Shown here: positions 1-5,229 of the stretch, piece after piece
How the letters are laid out: every line of letters starts with the position of its first letter
Numbering within the stretch: position 1 is the first letter of the stretch
NCBI GenBank assembly: GCA_026400305.1
Contig: JAPLPI010000098.1
Span: 1-6,816 of the forward strand
Source of the DNA: Alphaproteobacteria bacterium
GTDB lineage: Bacteria > Pseudomonadota > Alphaproteobacteria > Micropepsales > Micropepsaceae
DNA length: 6,816 bases
Direction: 5' to 3'
Notes under the pieces: generated by a model
What the model was told of the DNA's origin: nothing
The model's database searches: none
Seen by the model: the letters and a program-made list of their open reading frames with translations, nothing else
Position numbers and translations under genes: made by a program

Positions 1-526
1 TGTCCTTCGCGATGGGCATCAGGGTCGGATAAAACTGCACGAAGGTCGTATCCACCACGCCATGCTCCTGGTGACAGGAATAGCAGCTGGCGGTTTGTGG
101 CATCAGCGATCCCGCCGCCTTGCCATCCGGCGACACAAAGAACGCCCATTTGTCTTTCGGAAAACGCGCCTCGTCCTTGACGTGGATTTCCAGGTTCATC
201 ACGCCGACCTGGAACTGGCCCACCTTGCTGAGGGTGCCGGCAGATTCGGCCATGCGGTTTTCCTTGATCAGCATGGTCTTGTCCGGCCAGGTGCCGGTCT
301 TCACAAACACCTGATAGGCGGCAGGATCGACAAAGACATTGTCCAGCATGTGATGGCCGGGTGTGGCGGCGGTATTGTAGTTCAGGTCCAAGCTGGAGGT
401 GAGGAACACCCAGGTCCGGTAATCCACCGGCACCGCCATCTTGTTGTCGGCGGTATAAAGTGGGGCCGCCCACACGGCGGCCGGCGCCAGTAACAGCGCA
501 CAGATCAACTTGCCCAGATGTTTCAT
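1..526 (-). CDS. Cytochrome P460-family protein, 3' end outside window
   Basis: The reading frame stays open from the ATG at 526 to the left edge (175 codons seen, no stop). Residues 1-20 form a signal peptide (MKHLG, then a hydrophobic stretch ending AVWA), so the protein is probably periplasmic. The body reads like the cytochrome P460 family: YRTW near residue 37, HHMLDNVFVDP at 59-68, TGTWPDKTM at 78-85, EIHVKDEARFP at 113-123, then the c-type haem site CYSCH at 148-152 and DTTFVQFYPTL at 159-169. In this family the haem motif lies close to the C-terminus, so only a few residues should be missing. Known members oxidise hydroxylamine or bind NO; which applies here cannot be told, and I did not assign the lysine that cross-links haem in true P460 enzymes. 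The start is supported by AAGGGG at 533-538, six bases upstream. It lies 41 bp downstream of the ribbon-helix-helix gene on the same strand and could share its transcript. Confidence 0.86.
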   Translation of the reverse strand, partial: MKHLGKLICALLLAPAAVWAAPLYTADNKMAVPVDYRTWVFLTSSLDLNYNTAATPGHHMLDNVFVDPAAYQVFVKTGTWPDKTMLIKENRMAESAGTLSKVGQFQVGVMNLEIHVKDEARFPKDKWAFFVSPDGKAAGSLMPQTASCYSCHQEHGVVDTTFVQFYPTLMPIAKD

Positions 527-567
527 GAAACGCCCCTTCGCCCGAAGACGCGTCCAGATTTAGCCGA

Positions 568-960
568 TCAGGCCCTGTCGCCGCAATTGCGCTCGCAGGC
601 CCCCAGACAGGCGTAGGCGAAATCCTGCGCACTGGCAGCCAAAAACTGTGCCAGCGCATCCTTTAGCAACTGCTGGCGGTTCACGCTGGTCTTGACCGCC
701 AGGATGCCCAGCCACTCGAAATCATGCAGCGACATGCGCACGGCGCAGGACTTGTCCTTCGCCGGTGGAAACGGCGGCGGGGCGGCCGGCGCGACGCGCA
801 ACTCAGCGCGCACTTCGCTGCACGCCTCGTTGCGCCAGGCCGGTGGCATGCGCGAGGGCCCCGCCGCAGGTCCTTGCATCCCCCACTGCATCCAAGGCAG
901 GCCCTCGCCCTTGCGCGCCAACAGGCTGGCAGTGACGAAAGCGAATTTCCCGCTGCTCAT
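568..960 (-). CDS. Small ribbon-helix-helix protein downstream of parA
   Basis: A 130-residue protein. The ATG at 960 is preferred over the in-frame ATG at 972 because a GGGGG ribosome-binding site (966-970) lies between them, five bases from the 960 start. That start overlaps the parA stop as ATGA, so translation is probably coupled. The N-terminus (FAFVTASLLARKGEGLPW, residues 6-23) is followed by a proline/alanine-rich linker up to about residue 68. Residues 72-108 look like a ribbon-helix-helix DNA-binding fold: a short strand (CAVRMSL), helix (HDFEWLGILAVKTS), turn, and second helix (NRQQLLKDALAQFLA). Such proteins serve as DNA-binding partners of ParA ATPases in several partition systems, so a centromere-binding or adaptor role is inferred, not shown. 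The C-terminus carries three cysteines in a C-x3-C-x3-C spacing (118, 122, 126), plus C47 and C72, which is unusual for this fold. The fold call rests on pattern recognition only. Confidence 0.65.
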   Translation of the reverse strand: MSSGKFAFVTASLLARKGEGLPWMQWGMQGPAAGPSRMPPAWRNEACSEVRAELRVAPAAPPPFPPAKDKSCAVRMSLHDFEWLGILAVKTSVNRQQLLKDALAQFLAASAQDFAYACLGACERNCGDRA

Positions 961-1838
961 TTGATCCCCCATTGCGGCTGCTCCGTGGCGCGCCGTCCAA
1001 AGACGCGCCTTTCATTGCTGCGTGGTTCGATAATGGTGCGCCGCTCCACGCCCATTCGCAGTTCGGGCCCTTCATAGACCGGCAGTTCCGGCGGCGGTTC
1101 GGCAAAGTTTTCAAGACCCGGAGACAATAGCGCACTCAACGCCAGGTGATCGGCCTTGATCTGCGGCAGCAGGCTGGGATCGTGCACAAGGCGCGACAAC
1201 CGTTCCTGGATGTAGAGCCATAGGTCGCTGATCTCATTGGCCAATTGGGAGTTGGGAGTCACTTCGCCCACGGTGCGGCCATCGATCATGCTGGCGGCAA
1301 AATCGACGCGGTGATGGATGGTGACCGGCGCCACGGTGCCATGCTGGGATAGGGCCACGGCGCTTTCCCCGGTGATGCGGGCGCGCGCGGTGGCGGCATT
1401 GACGACAAAGATCACCGGCTTACCGTGACGTTCGGCGATATCCACCGTCGCGCCCACGGCGCGCAGGTCATGCGGACTTGGCCGCGTCGGCACGATGACA
1501 AGATCGGCATAGGCCACGACGCGGAAAATCGATTGCGTGATGGCGGGGGGAGTATCGATCACCGCGATCTTGATGCCCATGCGATCCAGTCCCGCCAGCC
1601 CGCCTTCCAGATCGGGCAGGCCCGCCTTGACGAAGTGCGGCGCGGGCGCTTGGCGCGCGTTCCACCAATGGGCGAGGCTGCCTTGCGGATCGGTGTCGAT
1701 CAGCGCGACCTCGCCCGCGCCGGCGCGGGATGCTTCCACGGCCAGGTGGCCGGACAAGGTGGTCTTGCCCGACCCGCCTTTCTGGGATGCAGCGACGATA
1801 GTGTAGATGCTGTTGCCCCAACGGTTCGAGGCCAGCAT
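957..1838 (-). CDS. ParA/MinD-family P-loop ATPase (orphan ParA)
   Basis: A 293-residue protein counted from the ATG at 1838. The frame extends upstream to a TTG at 1880, but neither start has a good ribosome-binding site; the ATG is chosen because it leaves a short lead before the first beta strand. The deviant Walker A motif KGGSGKTT is at 20-27, with the signature lysine K20 and the P-loop lysine K25. The A' motif DTDPQGSL is at 48-55 and the Walker B strand IAVIDTPP at 91-98. These define the ParA family, which forms ATP-dependent dimers that bind DNA and position plasmids, chromosomes or protein clusters. The segment VDFAASMIDGRTVGEV (178-193) resembles alphaproteobacterial orphan ParAs. 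A tail of about 75 residues past the ATPase core ends in a basic stretch (ERRVFGRR, 276-283). No parB is present; instead the gene overlaps a ribbon-helix-helix gene by four bases, the probable partner. Its cargo is unknown. Confidence 0.87.
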   Translation of the reverse strand: MLASNRWGNSIYTIVAASQKGGSGKTTLSGHLAVEASRAGAGEVALIDTDPQGSLAHWWNARQAPAPHFVKAGLPDLEGGLAGLDRMGIKIAVIDTPPAITQSIFRVVAYADLVIVPTRPSPHDLRAVGATVDIAERHGKPVIFVVNAATARARITGESAVALSQHGTVAPVTIHHRVDFAASMIDGRTVGEVTPNSQLANEISDLWLYIQERLSRLVHDPSLLPQIKADHLALSALLSPGLENFAEPPPELPVYEGPELRMGVERRTIIEPRSNERRVFGRRATEQPQWGIK

Positions 1839-1890
1839 GCACCCGCGGCTATTGCGCAGGGCTGAAACGCCGATGCGCAATTTGTTTCGA

Positions 1891-1901
1891 ATAAGACTTA
1901 T
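1891..1901. promoter_or_regulatory. Palindrome in the parA / cytochrome c divergent promoter region
   Basis: A perfect inverted repeat, ATAAG-A-CTTAT, sits in an AT-rich patch of an otherwise GC-rich 117-bp region between the divergent starts of parA (1838) and the cytochrome c gene (1956). Its position suits an operator or part of a promoter serving one or both genes. I do not recognise the regulator. A TATAAA at 1921-1926 could be a -10 element for the cytochrome gene, but no matching -35 is visible. Confidence 0.3.
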
Positions 1902-1955
1902 ATTTTGCCGGCCTTGCCCCTATAAACGCCGCCGGCCGAGCCCACGGAGTGCGCG

Positions 1956-2390
1956 ATGAAAAAGCTTATGATCGCCGCTGCTTCCCTGGGTTTGGCGGCG
2001 GCCGGAACTGCTCTGGCGCAAGCGCCGTCGCGCACCGTGTGGGACGGGGTTTTCACCGCCGAACAGGCGGCGCAGGGCAAGGTGTTGTTCAACAACAAAT
2101 GCGCCATCTGTCATGGCGCCGAGATGAACGGCGCGGAGATGGCGCCGCCGTTGGCGGGCGGAGCGTTCCTGGCCAACTGGTCCAATGTGCCGGTGAGTGA
2201 ATTCTTCACCCGCATCCACACCACCATGCCTGCCAACGATCCGGGCAGCATGCCGGGCCAGGACGTGTCGCTGGTGATCGCCTATATCCTGTCGTTCAAT
2301 CAGTATCCGGCCGGCACGGCGACGTTGCCGTCGGATGAAGCGGCGCTGGCCCAGATCAACGTCCTGGCGGAAAAGCCGGCGGCGCAATAA
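1956..2390 (+). CDS. Secreted monohaem c-type cytochrome
   Basis: A 144-residue protein with a signal peptide: MKK start, hydrophobic core, and a likely cut after ALA at about residue 21. The mature part opens with TVWDGVFTAEQAAQGKVLF and then the haem-attachment site CAICH at 49-53. A methionine in TTMPANDPGSM (M91 or M99) is the probable second axial ligand. One CXXCH, an export signal and this size fit a class I cytochrome c working as a periplasmic electron carrier. The VWDG-TAEQAA-G lead is common in cytochromes found with quinoprotein dehydrogenases (family knowledge). The start is supported by CGGAG at 1945-1949, six bases upstream. It is transcribed away from parA and converges on the minus-strand tRNA and dehydrogenase genes. 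A role as electron acceptor for the dehydrogenase encoded at 3720-4940 is plausible but only inferred. The tail after about residue 118 is short and alanine-rich, with no further motif. Confidence 0.89.
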   Translation: MKKLMIAAASLGLAAAGTALAQAPSRTVWDGVFTAEQAAQGKVLFNNKCAICHGAEMNGAEMAPPLAGGAFLANWSNVPVSEFFTRIHTTMPANDPGSMPGQDVSLVIAYILSFNQYPAGTATLPSDEAALAQINVLAEKPAAQ

Positions 2391-2404
2391 CTACGGTTTG
2401 GGAT

Positions 2405-2422
2405 CGTGCCTCATCGGGCACG
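2405..2422. terminator. Weak hairpin after the cytochrome c gene
   Basis: CGTGCC (2405-2410) and GGCACG (2417-2422) form a 6-bp stem with a 6-nt loop, 14 bases after the cytochrome c stop codon. There is no T-run after it, so it is at best a weak terminator or a 3'-end stabilising hairpin. Confidence 0.3.
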
Positions 2423-2479
2423 CTTGCAGCCCCTGACACGGCGCCGTACTAGGCTGACGCTAGCCGCGCCTTGTCATTC

Positions 2480-2504
2480 ATCTGATCCGCTTTGCGGATC
2501 AGAT
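2480..2504. terminator. Strong perfect hairpin between cytochrome c and tRNA-Thr
   Basis: An 11-bp perfect inverted repeat, ATCTGATCCGC and its complement, encloses a TTT loop (AAA on the minus strand). It lies three bases beyond the encoded CCA end of tRNA-Thr and between two converging transcripts, so it could end both. Neither side is followed by a T-run, which makes it an atypical intrinsic terminator; it may instead mark the 3' end for tRNA processing. Confidence 0.45.
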
Positions 2505-2507
2505 AAA

Positions 2508-2583
2508 TGGTGCCGCCTGCGTGACTCGAACACGCGACCCCGTCATTACGAATGACGTGCTCTACCAACTGAGCTAAGGCGGC
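2508..2583 (-). tRNA. tRNA-Thr (anticodon CGT)
   Basis: On the minus strand the 76 nt fold into a complete cloverleaf. The acceptor stem GCCGCCT pairs fully with AGGCGGC; the D arm has GCTC/GAGC around AGTTGGTA; the anticodon stem CGTCA/TGACG encloses loop TTCGTAA; and the T stem GCGTG/CACGC encloses TTCGAGT. The anticodon CGT reads the threonine codon ACG. The discriminator base is A and the CCA end is encoded in the gene. All paired positions match, so the gene appears functional. Confidence 0.97.
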
Positions 2584-2594
2584 AATCCGGCGTG

Positions 2595-2623
2595 GTATTA
2601 CCCGGCGCGTCCCGGACGGTCAA
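2595..2623 (-). promoter_or_regulatory. Putative sigma-70 promoter of tRNA-Thr
   Basis: On the minus strand TTGACC (-35, five of six consensus bases, 2618-2623) is followed after exactly 17 nt by TAATAC (-10-like, 2595-2600). Transcription would begin near 2588, a few bases before the mature tRNA 5' end at 2583. The spacing and position support it; the -10 matches consensus only partly. Confidence 0.5.
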
Positions 2624-2706
2624 TCTGGCCTCAAAAGCCCTAAAACACAGCCAAGGCCGAAAACTTTTGCCCCCGGCCCTGGCCGGCATGCATCTGGAAC
2701 CTGGGC

Positions 2707-3658
2707 CTATTCCCCGTAGGAAATGCGCCAGATCTTGCCCTTGTTGGAGTCGGCCACATACAGCGCCCCATCCGGGCCCGCCGCCACGCCCACCGGTCGG
2801 TAGGCCGCGGTCTTGACCTGCTTGGCGTCCGGGCCCACGCCGGCAAAGCCGTCGGCGAACACCTCGGGCGTGCCCGCGCGGGTGCGCTCGAACGGCACGA
2901 ACCATTTCATCGGCGATGGCGTCGTCATCATCCGGGGTCAACAGCTCCGGCCAGGTCTTGGCGGTGGCGTCGCGGCCATGCCAGGCGCCATACAGGGAAT
3001 CGCCGCCGCGCCAGTCCAGCGCGCTCATGTTACGGATGCCGGTGGCGAAATGATCGCCATCGGCCAGCTTCTGTCCAACCTTGCGATCGTTGAAGCGCCA
3101 CACGCCGCCGCGCGTCTCCAGCAGCGGGCAGGGTTTGAGGCCCTTGGGCTTGGCATCCTTGGGCGTCGAGGGATCGGGGCAATTGTTGGCGCCGCCGCCT
3201 CCATCGATGCCGACGAACAGATCACCCTGCCCGTCCAGGGCTATGGGATGATTAGTGGCGGTCAGGCCATCAACGATCGTCTCGGGCGCCGCGGTAGGCA
3301 CTAACGCATCGCCCAGTTCAAAGCGCACCACGCTCGTGCCGGTAGCGGCATAAATCGCGCCGCGGAAAATGCGAATGCCGGTGCCCTGGTCGATGCCAGG
3401 GATATGTTCGGTCTGCACCGGCTTGTGATCGGGCCCCAGGCGCAGCGCGATGATGCCGACCGACGGCGCGGTCTGGCCATGGCGGGTGGAGACGTAGATG
3501 TCGTTGCCGCGCAACGCCATGTGGCGGATGGGGCCAAGGTTTTCGGCCACCACCGTGGCGTGAAAGCCCGGCGGCAGGACCAAGCCGTCCGGCTCGGCGG
3601 CAATCGCCGGTGCCGCCGCCATCAACGCCACAACCGCAACAGAAATCGCTCTGAACAT
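2707..3658 (-). pseudogene. Broken PQQ-dependent sugar (L-sorbosone-type) dehydrogenase paralogue
   Basis: From the ATG at 3658, 252 codons read as a good match to the intact neighbour at 3720-4940: a signal peptide ending AIAA, then EPDGLVLPPGFHATVVAENL, a conserved cysteine pair around NNC and KPCP, RGGVWRF, and DDDDAIADEM ending at 2903. One base later, in a different frame, comes the C-terminal end: FVPFERTRAG, AAYRPVGV, GPDGALYVADSNKG, IWRISYGE, stop at 2707. The neighbour has 285 nt (residues 247-341, including HGANFGWPY) between the matching points; this copy has one. The net loss of 284 nt shifts the frame and removes about a quarter of the propeller. If translated without a shift, the protein runs in nonsense frame through the tRNA gene to about 2546. 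Both flanks keep clean coding sequence, suggesting recent loss. The start has GGGGAAAG at 3662-3669. A sequencing or assembly error is the main alternative. Confidence 0.86.
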
Positions 3659-3665
3659 TGACTTT

Positions 3666-3686
3666 CCCCGCCTGTCTTCTGCGGGG
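3666..3686 (-). promoter_or_regulatory. Hairpin overlapping the pseudogene's ribosome-binding site
   Basis: CCCCGC and GCGGGG form a 6-bp stem with a 9-nt loop. On the minus strand the 3' arm GCGGGG contains most of the ribosome-binding site for the ATG at 3658, so folding would hide it. It may also act as a weak intergenic stop. There is no direct evidence of use. Confidence 0.3.
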
Positions 3687-3688
3687 GC

Positions 3689-3716
3689 AGCCTAGCGTGC
3701 GGGGTTGGAGTGTCAA
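3689..3716 (-). promoter_or_regulatory. Possible promoter in front of the broken dehydrogenase copy
   Basis: A perfect -35 TTGACA (3711-3716, minus strand) begins four bases after the stop codon of the upstream dehydrogenase. After 16 nt comes TAGGCT (3689-3694), a poor -10. If used, the broken copy could be transcribed on its own, with a leader of roughly 25 nt. Confidence 0.33.
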
Positions 3717-3719
3717 TCT

Positions 3720-4940
3720 TCAGTCGCCATAGGCGATACGCCAGATCCGTCCCTTGTTGGAATCGGCGACATAGAGCGCACCGTCCGGCCCTACCGTCAC
3801 GCCCACCGGGCGATAGGCCGCCTTGGCGACGCTGCGGTCCGACGGATCGGGGCCGGCGAAATTGTTCGCGAAAATCACGGGCGTGTCGGCGCGGCCGCCG
3901 CGATCGAACGGCACATAGGTGATGTTGTAGCCGTGATGTCCCTGGGGCGTCGCCGCGCCCTGTCCGCCATGCAGCGCCACGAAGGCGCCGTCGCGCCAGG
4001 GGCGCGGGAATTTTGTACCCCGGTAAAACACCATATCCAGCGGCGCGGCGTGACCGGGCAGAACTGCGACAGGCGCAGTGTAGGCGATGGTGGGCGAGTC
4101 CTTGCCATCGCCGCCATATTCGGGCGCCGTCAGCCGCACATTGCGCGCTGTGTCCCAATAGCTATATGGCCAGCCGAAATTGGCGCCATGGCTGACTTTG
4201 TGCATCTCTTCGGCAATGGCTTCGTCATCCGCTGCGAAAGTGGGAAACAGTTCATGCATCCCGCCACGACCATGCTGGATGGCGTAAAGCCCATCGCCGA
4301 CGCGCCAGTCCATAGCATCCATGTCGCGCAGGCCGGTGGCCAGTTGCGTGCCGTCGCTGGCGAAAGACTGCCCCGTGCGCGAGGCGCTGAAGCGCCAGAT
4401 GCCGCCGCGGCCCTGAAGCTCGGGGCAAGGCTGTAAGCCGATCTTCTGCGCATCGGGCGCGGTGCAATTGTTGGTCTGGCCGGGAACCGCCACGAACAGA
4501 TCGCCCCGATCGTTCAGCGCGATGGCGCGGTTGATCGACGGCTTTTCAGGCATCCCATCCACGATCACCTCGGGCGCGGTAGAGGGAACCAGGTCATCGC
4601 CATCAAGGCGATAGCGATAGATGGTGGTCGGGGTAGCCGCATAGAGCTGGCCGCGCAGGATGCCAATGCCGGTGCCGCCTTCCACCGTGCCGAAATGCTC
4701 GGTCCGGTCCGCCTTGTGATTGTCATCCAGGTGCAGCGCCAGTATGCCCGCGCCTTTGACGCCGCGCGTCGAGGCGTAAAGCTGATGCGTGTTGCGGAAG
4801 GCCAGATGGCGCAAGCCTTTCAAACCATCGGCCACCACGCTGGCATGAAAGCCCGGCGGCAAGACAAGACCATCGGGCTCCGCCGCCAGCGCCGGCGACG
4901 CGGCCAACAGCGCAGCTGCGGCACAGAAAGTACGAATCAT
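3720..4940 (-). CDS. Secreted PQQ-dependent sugar dehydrogenase / L-sorbosone dehydrogenase family protein
   Basis: A 406-residue protein with a signal peptide (hydrophobic 4-20, likely cut near SPALAA), so it acts in the periplasm. The body has the repeated beta-propeller pattern of soluble quinoprotein sugar dehydrogenases: PDGLVLPPGFHASVVADGL (22-40), GDLFVAV (146-152), RGGIWRF (178-184), MDWR-GDGLYAIQHGR (210-225), HGANFGWPYSYWD (251-263), PLDMVFYRG (300-308), and a last blade with YRPVGVTVGPDGALYVADSNKG (376-397) and IWRIAYGD. The family oxidises sugars or sugar aldehydes with PQQ and passes electrons to the respiratory chain; the real substrate here cannot be read from sequence. Two cysteines (C159, C172), also kept in the neighbouring copy, may form a disulfide. 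The ATG at 4940 has AGGGAGA at 4946-4952. It is the upstream member of a tandem pair with the pseudogene 61 bp further on. No PQQ synthesis genes are in view. Confidence 0.86.
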   Translation of the reverse strand: MIRTFCAAAALLAASPALAAEPDGLVLPPGFHASVVADGLKGLRHLAFRNTHQLYASTRGVKGAGILALHLDDNHKADRTEHFGTVEGGTGIGILRGQLYAATPTTIYRYRLDGDDLVPSTAPEVIVDGMPEKPSINRAIALNDRGDLFVAVPGQTNNCTAPDAQKIGLQPCPELQGRGGIWRFSASRTGQSFASDGTQLATGLRDMDAMDWRVGDGLYAIQHGRGGMHELFPTFAADDEAIAEEMHKVSHGANFGWPYSYWDTARNVRLTAPEYGGDGKDSPTIAYTAPVAVLPGHAAPLDMVFYRGTKFPRPWRDGAFVALHGGQGAATPQGHHGYNITYVPFDRGGRADTPVIFANNFAGPDPSDRSVAKAAYRPVGVTVGPDGALYVADSNKGRIWRIAYGD

Positions 4941-4963
4941 GATGATCTCCCTAGTCTGTTTTG

Positions 4964-5002
4964 CGCATGACGCTAAGGCCGTCGCCGCACAGCGTCCATG
5001 CG
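4964..5002. repeat. Imperfect 11-bp inverted repeat upstream of the dehydrogenase gene
   Basis: CGCATGACGCT (4964-4974) pairs with AGCGT-C-CATGCG (4991-5002), a complete 11-bp match apart from one bulged base, around a 16-nt GC-rich loop. Its near edge is 24 bp before the dehydrogenase start, so it could lie in the 5' leader as an attenuator or hairpin, or serve as an operator. No T-run follows it on the minus strand (CAAAACAG), which argues against a simple terminator. Confidence 0.4.
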
Positions 5003-5211
5003 GCTATTCCCCGCGCGCAAAGACAACGCTACCAGCGCCTGGAATGACGCCTGGGTAGGCGCGTCGCCCAACCGGGGCGCCCATGCCGCATGCACCGCCG
5101 CCGATCTGGTAGTCGCGGTCCAGATGCGCGCCCAGCTCCGTGCGGCCGACAATCCCCGCCCGCCCGGTGCAACCCGGCCTAAAATTGCAGGCAGGCTACA
5201 AACCACAAGGG

Positions 5212-5227
5212 AAGCGGCAAACCGCTT
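5212..5227 (-). terminator. Candidate terminator after xerC
   Basis: On the minus strand AAGCGG-TTTG-CCGCTT forms a 6-bp hairpin starting two bases after the xerC stop (5230-5232). The sequence after it (CCCTTGTGGTTTG) is only moderately T-rich. It could end the transaldolase–xerC transcript. Confidence 0.38.
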
Positions 5228-5229
5228 GG

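Larger units (their letters stand above)
4941..5229. other. 289-bp intergenic stretch without a convincing gene
   Basis: This lies between the xerC stop and the start of the intact dehydrogenase gene. Several short frames are open on both strands, but none combines a start codon, a ribosome-binding site and a recognisable product. It should hold the promoter of the dehydrogenase gene, though I see no clear -35/-10 pair. It contains a large imperfect hairpin (4964-5002) and a small hairpin after xerC (5212-5227). Confidence 0.55.

Noticed and set aside
62..493. A plus-strand frame of 143 residues at the left end.
   Set aside because: It is antisense to the P460-family gene, which has a signal peptide, a haem motif and a good ribosome-binding site. 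The plus-strand translation is arginine/histidine-rich and has no motif.
1839..1880. An upstream TTG start (1880) for parA that would add 14 residues.
   Set aside because: TTG is a rare start, there is no ribosome-binding site before it, and the extra residues do not match the usual ParA N-terminus. It cannot be fully excluded, because the ATG at 1838 also has a weak site.
2546..2902. Continuation of the broken dehydrogenase reading frame to a stop inside the tRNA gene, giving an apparent 370-residue protein.
   Set aside because: The last ~118 residues are arginine-rich nonsense, are read in the wrong frame relative to the true C-terminus, and end by translating the tRNA (LSSVGRARHS). The real 3' end of the gene lies in another frame and stops at 2707.
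5004..5195. A 63-codon open stretch on the minus strand with a plausible-looking, glycine-rich translation (for example GIVGRTELGAHLDRDYQI).
   Set aside because: It has no start codon near its beginning, is preceded by a stop at 5196-5198, and has no ribosome-binding site or family I recognise. A protein search with this stretch could show it to be a gene remnant.
4973..5206. A 77-residue minus-strand frame between xerC and the dehydrogenase gene.
   Set aside because: It lacks a ribosome-binding site and any recognisable motif, and its composition (Arg, Ala, Trp, Ser) looks like a shadow frame.
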